Origin: Desulfotruncus arcticus DSM 17038
Lineage (GTDB): Bacteria > Bacillota > Desulfotomaculia > Desulfotomaculales > Desulfallaceae
DNA length: 64,000 bases
Assembly (NCBI RefSeq): GCF_900113335.1
Contig: NZ_FOOX01000010.1
Location: 124,001 to 188,000, forward strand
Reading direction: 5' to 3'
The notes under the pieces are model-generated. The model was given only the letters and a program-made list of their open reading frames with translations, was not told the origin of the DNA and searched no databases. Shown piece by piece: positions 1-7,732 of this stretch; within the stretch, counting starts at the first letter, position 1, and every line of letters begins with the position of its first letter. The position numbers were made by a program, and so were the translations under genes.

Positions 1-10
1 TTCGGCAATA

Positions 11-55
11 TAAAAGCCTGTCCGATTCGGCAATTTCATCTTACCGAAATCAGGC
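11..55 (-). terminator. Rho-independent terminator of the carboxypeptidase gene
   Basis: Read on the minus strand, GCCTGATTTCGG pairs with CCGAATCGGACAGGC (with a small bulge) and is followed by TTTTATATT. It lies just downstream of the stop codon at 113. Confidence 0.6.
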
Positions 56-112
56 AGGCAATGTTGGAATTTTAACTTATCAAAATCTTAATAAATTCTT
101 ATGAAGAACTTA

Positions 113-1138
113 TTATTTTCTTATGCTGTTGTATACAGCTAATGCATCGGTAATATTATACTGTTCCGAATGGTGATCTCCTTTTGCACCAGCTGAAATC
201 AGAATATATTCTTGTTTACCCACTTTGGCGAGACTCGCGAGACATAGACCGGCCTCATCGGTATATCCAGTTTTTCCCCCTAAAATTTCCCCATCAATAA
301 TGTTTTTAGTGTTGAGGTCTTCAAACATGGTACTGTAAAAGGTTATCCCGCCAGGGTGCTTATTAGTAGGTGGTGTGGAATAACGGGATGAAGTAAAAAT
401 ATCCCGGAAAGTATCATTTTGCAGAGCATAGCTTAGAAGAATAGCCAGATCTTTGACTGTTGTGTAGTGGTTTACATTGTGAAGTCCGGTCGCATTTTCA
501 AAATGGGTATTTTCCATGCCAAAATCTGCCGCCTTTTGATTCATTAATTTTACAAAATTCTGCTCTGATCCCGCAATCTGATCAGCAAGTCCAATACAGC
601 ACTCAGCGCCGCTCGGCAGCATTACTCCGTATAACAGATCGATTGCCCTGACCTGCTCACCCGGTTGGAATCCGGCCATTGATGCATCTGCTTCGTACAG
701 TCCCTGAAACGTAGAATTGGTAAGTTTGATTTCTTCCTTCAGGTCAGGTAATTCTTCTATCGCCACAATGGCTGTCATCATTTTAGTCAAAGAAGCAGGA
801 TAGACTTTTTCTTCGCTGTTTTTTTGCATCAGGATGTTATGATCTTTTAAACGGATCAGAATCGCATTAGGACTGTTCAGATTGTCGAAAGATATAGAAA
901 CAGAGTGATCGGGTTCTATCTTTGACGGAGGAACCGGTGTTGTTCTATCGTCAGAAGAATCGGGTGTTATCTTTAAAGAAGAATATGACGTGGTTTTATC
1001 GTCATATTCTTCTTTAAAGATGTGCTGGTATCCTGGAATAATGATGGATTTATAAACAAAAGCAGCAATTCCAACCATCAACAGAAGTGCTACAAATATG
1101 CGTATTCCTAACTTTTTCTTTTTTACTTTTCGTACCAT
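113..1138 (-). CDS. Serine-type D-Ala-D-Ala carboxypeptidase (peptidase S11 family)
   Basis: A 341-residue membrane-anchored penicillin-binding enzyme that should trim terminal D-Ala from peptidoglycan stem peptides outside the cell. There is one N-terminal membrane segment (about residues 10-32), a charged Ser/Thr/Pro-rich linker (about 42-80), then the S11 domain. The active-site SxxK is SLTK at 116-119 and the KTG triad is at 289-291. The second motif reads S-G-A at 176-178 (SGAECC), so the usual Asn of SxN is absent; from memory this variant occurs in clostridial relatives. AAGGAG stands 10 nt before the ATG. It follows the VanR/VanS-like genes on the same strand after about 90 bp, so control by that pair is likely. 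The linker is encoded by a perfect inverted repeat, described separately. Confidence 0.88.
   Translation of the reverse strand: MVRKVKKKKLGIRIFVALLLMVGIAAFVYKSIIIPGYQHIFKEEYDDKTTSYSSLKITPDSSDDRTTPVPPSKIEPDHSVSISFDNLNSPNAILIRLKDHNILMQKNSEEKVYPASLTKMMTAIVAIEELPDLKEEIKLTNSTFQGLYEADASMAGFQPGEQVRAIDLLYGVMLPSGAECCIGLADQIAGSEQNFVKLMNQKAADFGMENTHFENATGLHNVNHYTTVKDLAILLSYALQNDTFRDIFTSSRYSTPPTNKHPGGITFYSTMFEDLNTKNIIDGEILGGKTGYTDEAGLCLASLAKVGKQEYILISAGAKGDHHSEQYNITDALAVYNSIRK
969..1021. repeat. Perfect 22-bp inverted repeat inside the carboxypeptidase CDS
   Basis: Arms at 969-990 and 1000-1021 are exact reverse complements separated by a 9-nt loop (TGGTTTTAT). They encode residues about 40-57, the linker just after the membrane anchor. 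A stem this long in an mRNA is unusual inside a coding region. Confidence 0.95.
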
Positions 1139-1231
1139 AATAAAACAACTCCTTATTCTGTGATGATATTATTTAATCGCAGAACAAGAAGCTATGTTGG
1201 AATTCCATCTTATGAACTTCTTAAGATTTTC

Positions 1232-2377
1232 TTATAACGGAAGCTTTACTGTAAATGTAGTATTTTCCGGGTTGCTTTCCACAGAGATTGTGCCATCGTG
1301 AGCCTTGACAATTTCTTGTGCGATTGCCAAACCCAGTCCTGCTCCACCCGTGCTTGTGGAACGTGCAGTATCTAATCGGTAAAATTTTTCAAAAATACTA
1401 TCAAGCTTTGCCTGCGGGATTGGATTTCCCTGATTAGTAAAAGTTATAATAATATTTTTGTCCTGCTGTTTAGCAGAAATGTCAATGACGCTGTTTTCAT
1501 AGCTATAGGCTATCGCATTTTTCAGAATGTTATTGAACACACGGGCCAGTTTATCGGCATCTCCCCACAGTGTTAAGCCGTCAGGCACATTGACGGACAC
1601 CTGCTTTTCCTGTGGAGTCAGCATTGGATAGAATTCATCTGCCATCTGCTGGAGCATGAACAGTAAATTGATTTTTTCTTTATTCAAAACAATAGTTTGA
1701 AGATTAAATCTTGTGATCTCAAAAAACTCATTTATAAGCTGCTCTAACCGATAAGCTTTTTCCAAGGTAATACCGACATATTTTGCCTTCTGTTCAGGAG
1801 GCATATCAGGAGCTTCATCCAGAAGACTTAAGTATCCTATAACAGAGGTCAGAGGTGTCTTTATATCATGAGCCAAGTAAACTACCAAATCATTTTTGCG
1901 CTGCTCGGCATCAAGTGCGGCTTTCTTTTGTTTTTCCAAGTTGTTTTTTATCTGATTAAGCTTATTTTCCATAAAATCCAATTCCGGTGATAATGTAATT
2001 TCATTATCGGATTCCTCAGCAAGTTTATCCATTCCAGCACTGACTTCATCGAAATATTTAGTAAACCAGGAAATCGAAAATTTAAGCAAAATAACTAAGA
2101 ATATGAGAATCACCATAAGTGTAACAACGTCAATATTATTAAAAAATGCAAGCCGATACATTATCAAAGCATCTCTGTCACGCATATGAAACGTATTTTT
2201 TAAAAATTGTACAATACTATCTCCAACACTGAAGTTTTTTTGAATGAAAAAACGCAGGAAGTAAACAATTGCAGCCGTGGCAAAAACAATAAGGAGCATT
2301 CGAAAAAATACTTTACTTTTTAATTTTATATAATCATTACTTCTTTTATCCCTCTTATTTTTCAATTTTATAGCCAA
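1232..2377 (-). CDS. VanS-like sensor histidine kinase
   Basis: A membrane sensor kinase of 381 residues with two membrane segments (about 24-45 and 83-105) around a short extracytoplasmic loop, a linker coiled coil, a HisKA domain with the phospho-acceptor His170 in HDIKTPLTSVIGY, and a HATPase domain with an N box near NNILKNAI and the G box GGAGLGLAIAQE. Its start overlaps the end of the response-regulator gene by 23 bp, so the two are translationally coupled. The TTG at 2377 sits directly on a GGGGAG motif; TTG at 2365 is better spaced and may be the true start. The short loop and the partner resemble VanS of glycopeptide-sensing systems. No vanHAX or vanG ligase gene is present here, so the signal is uncertain. 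Confidence 0.88.
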   Translation of the reverse strand: MAIKLKNKRDKRSNDYIKLKSKVFFRMLLIVFATAAIVYFLRFFIQKNFSVGDSIVQFLKNTFHMRDRDALIMYRLAFFNNIDVVTLMVILIFLVILLKFSISWFTKYFDEVSAGMDKLAEESDNEITLSPELDFMENKLNQIKNNLEKQKKAALDAEQRKNDLVVYLAHDIKTPLTSVIGYLSLLDEAPDMPPEQKAKYVGITLEKAYRLEQLINEFFEITRFNLQTIVLNKEKINLLFMLQQMADEFYPMLTPQEKQVSVNVPDGLTLWGDADKLARVFNNILKNAIAYSYENSVIDISAKQQDKNIIITFTNQGNPIPQAKLDSIFEKFYRLDTARSTSTGGAGLGLAIAQEIVKAHDGTISVESNPENTTFTVKLPL

Positions 2378-3053
2378 CTCCCCATACCGTTTTGATATAT
2401 TTAGGGTGCTCTGCGCTGTCGTTCATTTTTTCTCTTAGATGTCGGATATGAACCATTACCGTATTATTGCTATTAGTGAAATACTTATCTCCCCATACCT
2501 CATGGAACAATTCTTCCGAACTGACCACTCGTCCGCGATTGGAACAAAGGACCCAAAGAATAGAAAATTCTGTAGGAGTGAGAGATAGCCTTTTTTCATT
2601 CAGCGTACATTCATGGGTCTTCATGTCCAATACCAAGCCGGAAAAGGCAATCAAGTGTTCCTCCTGGTTTGGCTCCGCAGAATTATATTTGGTAAATCTC
2701 CGGAGCTGCGCCTTGACACGGGCAACAAGCTCCAAAGGCCGAAACGGTTTTGTTATGTAATCATCCGCACCTAGTGTCAATCCGGTAATTTTATCAATTT
2801 CTTCTTCTTTAGCAGTCAGCATGATAACAGGGAAATTATGATTTTCCCTAATTTTCTGGCAGAGAGTAAAGCCATCAATATCCGGCAGCATGACATCAAG
2901 TATCGCAAGCTCTAACTGTTCCGACTCAACACACCGGAACGCATCTTGACCGTTATAAAATTTGTATATTGTAAAACCTTCATTTTTTAAATAAACTTCA
3001 ATTAGATCCGCTATGGACTGCTCATCGTCTACAACCAAAATATTGATACTCAT
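2355..3053 (-). CDS. VanR-like OmpR-family response regulator
   Basis: A cytoplasmic transcription factor with an N-terminal receiver domain (VVDDEQ acidic pocket, phospho-Asp in LAILDVMLPDIDG, conserved Lys in DDYITKPF) and a C-terminal winged helix of the OmpR type (LTPTEFSILWVL, then NTVMVHIRHLREKM). I chose the ATG at 3053 (MSINILVVDDEQ) because AAGGG lies about 10 nt upstream; a longer frame from 3083 has no comparable site. It is first in an apparent three-gene unit: regulator, sensor kinase, carboxypeptidase. A cell-wall stress role is inferred from its neighbours. Confidence 0.9.
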   Translation of the reverse strand: MSINILVVDDEQSIADLIEVYLKNEGFTIYKFYNGQDAFRCVESEQLELAILDVMLPDIDGFTLCQKIRENHNFPVIMLTAKEEEIDKITGLTLGADDYITKPFRPLELVARVKAQLRRFTKYNSAEPNQEEHLIAFSGLVLDMKTHECTLNEKRLSLTPTEFSILWVLCSNRGRVVSSEELFHEVWGDKYFTNSNNTVMVHIRHLREKMNDSAEHPKYIKTVWGVGYKIEK

Positions 3054-3307
3054 AAGTTCTATCCCTTCTTCCTGATTAAACACTCATTATTATAGTACTG
3101 CAAAACAAAAATTTATATCATAATAATTTTCTTATGAAAACCTTAAGGTTTTATTAATATAGGCTTTAATCTATTTCCCATAGTAATATAAAGGACTGCC
3201 ATATGAAATGCAATTCTTTCATAGACAGCCCAAGTATATTTTTACAATTTATAACTTGAAAAAGATGTGGGAATCAGCCGGCTTCGAAATTGTGCAGCCG
3301 TTTTTTA

Positions 3308-3490
3308 TGCACCTACGCCTTTATCCGACTGCCGTGCAGGGCAGGAAGTTAAGATTCTAAAATTCAATCCCTGAGGCCCGTCAGTTTGCGTTGAAACCTT
3401 CGTGGGAGGGTATCCTGGAAGACTTGCTGCAATAACCGGGAAATCACGGAGATACATGTTGTCTGCCGTAAGGCATCCCCCATTGGTGCT
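3308..3490 (+). ncRNA. ssrS: Candidate 6S RNA
   Basis: About 183 nt with no credible ORF, followed at once by a strong terminator. The ends close on each other: GCACC at 3309-3313 pairs with GGTGC at 3485-3489, GCCTT at 3317-3321 with AAGGC at 3470-3474, and GGCAG with CTGCC at 3463-3467. The interior contains AATCCCTGAGGC, resembling the conserved CCCUGAG stretch on the 5' side of the 6S central bubble. Size, closed-rod shape and own terminator fit 6S RNA. Identification is from memory of the family and is not proven. Confidence 0.42.
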
Positions 3491-3497
3491 TGAAAGC

Positions 3498-3537
3498 AAA
3501 CTGCCTCAAACCGGCGTTGGTTTGAGGCAGTTTTGTT
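3498..3537. terminator. Terminator between the 6S-like RNA and the small membrane peptide
   Basis: AAACTGCCTCAAACC pairs perfectly with GGTTTGAGGCAGTTT across a 6-nt loop, then TTGTTT on the plus strand. It ends the plus-strand RNA and may also end the minus-strand ATPase transcript. Confidence 0.85.
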
Positions 3538-3551
3538 TGGCAATATAAAAA

Positions 3552-3635
3552 TCATATAATAAGGGCCAGACCTAAAAGGCGAGAACTAGCAACTGCGATA
3601 ACTCCAACAAGGAAAATTTTTAGTAAAAAGTTCAT
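3552..3635 (-). CDS. 27-residue hydrophobic membrane peptide downstream of the P-type ATPase
   Basis: A short gene with an ATG and a clear ribosome binding site, GAAAGGAG at 3648-3655, 12 nt before the start. The product begins MNFLLKIFLVGVIAVASS and ends LALII, which is one predicted transmembrane helix with a few basic residues. The start lies only 24 bp beyond the stop codon of the ATPase gene, on the same strand, so the two should be co-transcribed. Small single-helix subunits are known for some P-type ATPases (KdpF) and regulators exist for SERCA pumps, so an accessory or regulatory peptide is plausible, but this is inference. No homologue is recognised. Confidence 0.6.
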   Translation of the reverse strand: MNFLLKIFLVGVIAVASSRLLGLALII

Positions 3636-3658
3636 TTATTTATTAAACTCCTTTCTTT

Positions 3659-6600
3659 TCAGACTCTACTTACCGAGCCTGAAGTCAGGGCTAAAATTAC
3701 CCAATCTTTTATATTCAATGGAACTGTTGTGAACAGCGGCTGCAGCACCGGAACATATATCGCCGCAAACAGCAGGCCGGAGGAAAGCGCCGCTGCCGGC
3801 AATAGATAACGATTTGAATTAAGCTTCCCAGGGACTTGCTTTATTGAGGTGCGGCTGTCAAACACGTTAAATACCTGGCTCAGCACCAGATTGGCAAAGG
3901 CCAGGGTCCTGGCTTTTGATAGACCGGCTCCGGTCAGTAAGCTTGCACCAAATACCCCAAAAGTGCTTATCCCCGTAAACAGCCCCCGGCGCAAAATCTG
4001 CCGTGATAACTCCTGCGAAAGCAGCTTTTCTTCCGGCTTTCCGGGCGGCCGGTCCATGCAGCCCGGCTCCGGGGGGTCAGCCACCAAAGCCATGGCCGGG
4101 AACCCTTCACTGGCCAGGTTAACCCAGAGGATTTGCGCAGGCACCAGAGGGGTGGGGAATCCGCTTACCGCCGCCAGAAAAATTGCCAGTACTTCACCAA
4201 TATTACCGGATAAAATATAGCGTAATGATTTACGAATATTATCACCAACCGTGCGTCCCTCCCGGACAGCCGCTTCAATGGTGGTGAAGTTATCATCAGC
4301 GAGGGTAATCCCTGCTGCCTCTCTGGTAACATCGGTACCCGATTTACCCATGGCTAAACCAATATCCGCTTCTTTAACTGCCGGAGCGTCATTTACCCCG
4401 TCGCCGGTCATGGCTACGATGTTTCCCCGGGACTTAAAAGCCCTGACAATGCGCAGTTTCTGCGCCGGTGTTGTTTCGGAGCAAACCTGAATTTGGTCCG
4501 TCAGCACAGCCAAATCGGCATCGGACATACCATCAATATCATTACCGGAAACCAAAATTCCCTCAGGCTCAAGAATGTTCAGTTCCCCGGCAATAGCCCG
4601 GGCGGTGTTTTGCTGGTCCCCGGTAATCATTACTACTTTAATACCCGCCCGGCGGCATTTATCAACGGCTTCTTTTACTCCCGGACGAGGTGGGTCCAGC
4701 ATACCTGTCAACCCGGCAAAAATCATATCTTTTTCCAGGTCAGCTAAATTTTCATTTCCAATTACACTGTCCCGCTGGGGACTTTGATTATTAATATTTT
4801 GGTCATGTGCCAAAGGTTTATAAGCCAGGGCCAGCACCCGCAGGGCCTTTCCGGACATTTCATTATTTACAGACAGGATTTGGTTCCTGATGCGTATAGC
4901 CAGGGGAACTACCCGACCGTTGATAATAACCCGGGTACAACAGGCCAGCACATTATCCGGTGCCCCTTTGGTAAAAATATGCGTTTCTTGCTCAGGGGCC
5001 TGGCATATTACCGTCATCAACTTTCTAGCGGAGTCAAAGGCAATCTCCCGGGATCTGCAGTAGCGGTTTTGCAGGTCCCGCCGCCAAAGACCGGCTTTGG
5101 CAGCAGCGCTCAACAGGGCCACCTCAGTGGGGTCACCGCTGACTGTCCATTGACCGGAGTTTTGCGTGGTAAGCTGCGCGTTATTGCACAATGCGCCGAT
5201 GGTAAGCAGGCGGTGCAGCGCTTCCTTGTCCCGGGAACCGGGCGATCTCCCCCGGGGTATAAAATCGCCTTCCGGTACATAACCTTCACCGGTAACTTCC
5301 CAGCTTATTCCGTTAGTGTAGATCGCTTTTACCGTCATTTCATTTTTAGTTAAAGTGCCGGTTTTATCGGTACATACCACTGTGGCACTGCCAAGCGTTT
5401 CCACCGCCGGCAGCTTTCTGACCACCGCCTTTTTCTTGACCATCCTTTGTACACCAAACGCCAGAGCCAGAGTTACAACTGCCGGCAAACCTTCCGGTAT
5501 GGCCCCTACCGCCAAACTTACACCGGTGCGCAGCATCTCCCAAAGCGGCCTGCCCCGGATTATTCCAACGGCGGCAATGAAACTTACCACTGCCAGGGCT
5601 CCTTTGGTTACTTTCTTTCCAAGGTCCTCCAGTTGCTTTTGCAGCAGCGTTGGTTCCGGTTCCACCTGTTGGAGCATAGAAGCGATCCGCCCCATTTCAG
5701 TTTCCATACCGGTTGCCACTACCACGGCTTTGGCCCGCCCGCCGGTCACAGAAGTGCCCATGAATACCATATTGTTCTTGTCCGCTGCCGACGGCCGGAG
5801 ATGACGGTACGGAGAAGCAGTCTTGGATACGGGTACTGATTCACCGGTAAGGGAAGATTCCTCCACCATCAGGTTAACCGATTCCAGGACCCTGGCGTCC
5901 GCAGGTACTTTGTTTCCGGTTTCCAGCAGGATAATATCTCCGGGCACCAAATCCCGGGTAAGTACCCTGGTTTTAAATCCTTCCCGGACTGCCCAGGCAT
6001 GGGGTGCATTTAATTCTTTCAGGGCGGCCAGGGACTTTTCCGCCCGATAGCCCTGTATGGCTCCCAGTATGGCTTGTACACCAACGATAGTTGTTATGGC
6101 AGCCGCATCGGCAAATTCACCCAACAGAAGGGAAACACCTGCAGCTCCCAGCAAAAGCCTGGTCATAAAATCTTTAAAGGGTTCCAGGAGTAAGCTGAAC
6201 AGGGATGGGGGCGATTGCGCAATAAATTCATTGGCTCCGTAAAGCCGTCTATTATGCTGTACAGCCTGCCCCGATAATCCGTGATCGGCGTTGCTGTTCA
6301 GAAAGGCCACGGCTTCCCTGGCGTTCATAACATGCCAGGGCAAATCTTTCTCAGTTTTATTACCAGCAGGGTAAGTTTGTGCCGCCGGGGCGGATAAAGT
6401 GGCCGCCGCCTGCGCGTAGCCATCGTTTGCAAAGCTTGGCTGCGAGAGCTTGTCTCGTAACAGCCTGTTTACCGCCGGCAAGTTTTTGTCTAGATATTGA
6501 CTGGCGGAAATTATTTCCCGGACCAGGGTCCGCCAATGCAGTGCTATGGGGTCAAAGTAAACCAGTGCCCGCCCGGTAGATGGGTTGGCCCGGGCACTTT

Positions 6601-6751
6601 TTACCCCTGGTAAAGCAGCCAGGCAGTCGTTTAAATGCCGGGCCAGCAGATTGTTTCGCTTCAAGTTGGGGACCACTAAGCGTAACCGGCCCGGAATCAG
6701 GTGAAACTCTTTGCCTGCTCTAATTTGGGGATTGGAACTGTTTAACAGCAA
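3659..6751 (-). CDS. HMA2-type P-type cation ATPase (P2, Ca2+-ATPase-like)
   Basis: An ion-pumping membrane ATPase of 1030 residues. Residues about 14-75 form an HMA2-like ferredoxin-fold domain (HLIPGRLRLVVPNL) without a CxxC metal site. A P2-type pump follows: actuator motif LTGES (301-305), membrane helix 4 motif PEGL (419-422), phosphorylation site DKTGTLT with Asp462, hinge motif TGDGVNDAP, and C-terminal helices of the Ca2+/Mg2+ pump type. PEGL and overall order match P2A/PMCA-like pumps, so Ca2+ or another divalent cation is the likely substrate. The start is TTG at 6751 with a GGGGG-rich binding site 8 nt upstream. It is transcribed away from the second, larger HMA2 ATPase, and a 27-residue membrane peptide follows it. 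Confidence 0.9.
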   Translation of the reverse strand: MLLNSSNPQIRAGKEFHLIPGRLRLVVPNLKRNNLLARHLNDCLAALPGVKSARANPSTGRALVYFDPIALHWRTLVREIISASQYLDKNLPAVNRLLRDKLSQPSFANDGYAQAAATLSAPAAQTYPAGNKTEKDLPWHVMNAREAVAFLNSNADHGLSGQAVQHNRRLYGANEFIAQSPPSLFSLLLEPFKDFMTRLLLGAAGVSLLLGEFADAAAITTIVGVQAILGAIQGYRAEKSLAALKELNAPHAWAVREGFKTRVLTRDLVPGDIILLETGNKVPADARVLESVNLMVEESSLTGESVPVSKTASPYRHLRPSAADKNNMVFMGTSVTGGRAKAVVVATGMETEMGRIASMLQQVEPEPTLLQKQLEDLGKKVTKGALAVVSFIAAVGIIRGRPLWEMLRTGVSLAVGAIPEGLPAVVTLALAFGVQRMVKKKAVVRKLPAVETLGSATVVCTDKTGTLTKNEMTVKAIYTNGISWEVTGEGYVPEGDFIPRGRSPGSRDKEALHRLLTIGALCNNAQLTTQNSGQWTVSGDPTEVALLSAAAKAGLWRRDLQNRYCRSREIAFDSARKLMTVICQAPEQETHIFTKGAPDNVLACCTRVIINGRVVPLAIRIRNQILSVNNEMSGKALRVLALAYKPLAHDQNINNQSPQRDSVIGNENLADLEKDMIFAGLTGMLDPPRPGVKEAVDKCRRAGIKVVMITGDQQNTARAIAGELNILEPEGILVSGNDIDGMSDADLAVLTDQIQVCSETTPAQKLRIVRAFKSRGNIVAMTGDGVNDAPAVKEADIGLAMGKSGTDVTREAAGITLADDNFTTIEAAVREGRTVGDNIRKSLRYILSGNIGEVLAIFLAAVSGFPTPLVPAQILWVNLASEGFPAMALVADPPEPGCMDRPPGKPEEKLLSQELSRQILRRGLFTGISTFGVFGASLLTGAGLSKARTLAFANLVLSQVFNVFDSRTSIKQVPGKLNSNRYLLPAAALSSGLLFAAIYVPVLQPLFTTVPLNIKDWVILALTSGSVSRV

Positions 6752-6933
6752 GTCCTTAACCCCCTTTCATTTTAAAAAATATGCAGGTATTATATGCACC
6801 GTTTTTGACTGTTTATACAAAATCCATTAACCAAGTTTATAAACCATTTTTTACTTGTATCAATTTCTAAGATCCTTTAGAAAATAAGTCTGGATAGACG
6901 TATGGATAGAAATAAGTTTGGAGGTGCATTGCT

Positions 6934-7119
6934 TTGCAACGGGAAAAAACTGATCTGGGAAAAGCCGCTCGTACTTTGGGGGGAGCGGCAATTGCTTTGC
7001 TGGCCAATAATGTCGGTGTTAAAGCTTTCGGGGCCGCCTTGGCTGCGTCGGAATTATGGGGCGATGCCAAGAAAACCAGACGGACAAAATATAAATCTCA
7101 AAGGAAATATCGTCATTAG
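6934..7119 (+). CDS. Small membrane-associated protein of the ATPase locus
   Basis: A 61-residue protein starting at TTG 6934, with GGAGG at 6920-6924 nine nucleotides upstream. The middle (about 12-42) is an Ala/Gly-rich helix without charges that could insert in or lie on the membrane; the C-terminus is very basic (KKTRRTKYKSQRKYRH). It is divergent from the first ATPase and convergent with the DUF5132-like gene, separated from it by a shared terminator. I do not recognise the family. A role with the neighbouring pumps is inferred from position only. Confidence 0.6.
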   Translation: MQREKTDLGKAARTLGGAAIALLANNVGVKAFGAALAASELWGDAKKTRRTKYKSQRKYRH

Positions 7120-7131
7120 CATAAAAAGCAT

Positions 7132-7163
7132 AAAAAAGTGCCCCATTTAAAGGGCACTTTTTT
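7132..7163. terminator. Bidirectional terminator
   Basis: AAAAAAGTGCCC pairs with GGGCACTTTTTT across an 8-nt loop. It separates two convergent genes and has T-runs on both strands. Confidence 0.9.
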
Positions 7164-7170
7164 ATGCCAA

Positions 7171-7575
7171 TCAGCTTTTTTGCTCCACCGGAGTGTTTTT
7201 TAGCGCCACCTTTAACTGGTTAAGTTCTTGCCTCGTTTCATCCATAAAATTGGTAAACTCTTTTTTGATAGCGTTAATACTTTCTAAAATTTGGTGTTCG
7301 GTATCCCGGGCCAAAGGAATTACCTCTGCGTTCCCTTGCTGCATAGGTTCAAGGCTGGCCTTAGCTTCAGCCACCATGTCCTGCCAGTCTTCATTGATTT
7401 TTTCCCCGGTTTCTTTTAGCTGATTGCTAATGGATAAAATACCTTTAGTTGCACCTACCGCCAAGCCACGCAGCCCGCTTTTTATTGCGGGGGAACCGGC
7501 TCCCAAAACAACACCTGCGGCCAGTAAGCCCACCGGGGAGATCTCCATTAGTGGTTCCCAACTTAGCCAACGCAA
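7171..7575 (-). CDS. DUF5132-like small membrane protein
   Basis: A 134-residue protein with a hydrophobic Gly/Ala-rich N-terminal segment (about residues 12-45, GLLAAGVVLGAGSPAIKSGL) and a helical, charged C-terminal half including KINEDWQDMVAEAKASL and a predicted coiled coil (about 85-130). The pattern of glycine-rich helix followed by a W-x-D-hh-AEAKA motif matches DUF5132, a family often found beside HMA2-domain P-type ATPases. The start is TTG at 7575 with AAGGAGGTG upstream. The function is not known; a scaffold or partner of the adjacent pump is the simplest inference. Confidence 0.7.
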   Translation of the reverse strand: MRWLSWEPLMEISPVGLLAAGVVLGAGSPAIKSGLRGLAVGATKGILSISNQLKETGEKINEDWQDMVAEAKASLEPMQQGNAEVIPLARDTEHQILESINAIKKEFTNFMDETRQELNQLKVALKNTPVEQKS

Positions 7576-7732
7576 ACTTGTTCACCTCCTTATTTTAAGA
7601 CTAAAAAATATTTATTTATTATGGCCGGAGGGCGATGTAACATACTACAAAATTTTTTCCTTAGCATTCTTTGTAATATTTAACCTTAATAAAGACCAAA
7701 ATAATTTTTATATTCATCTTCGGAGGATTGTC

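Noticed and set aside
3305..3555. Two overlapping minus-strand frames in the 6S-like region
   Set aside because: No ribosome binding site, composition unlike proteins here, and they run through the terminator stem and the closing helix of the RNA candidate.
4784..5839. Several plus-strand frames inside the first ATPase gene
   Set aside because: All are antisense to the P-type ATPase core; no start signals and no family resemblance.
7424..7732. N-terminal extension of the CtpI-like ATPase
   Set aside because: It overlaps the divergent DUF5132-like gene; the ATG at 7733 has a GGAGG site and opens the HMA2-like domain.
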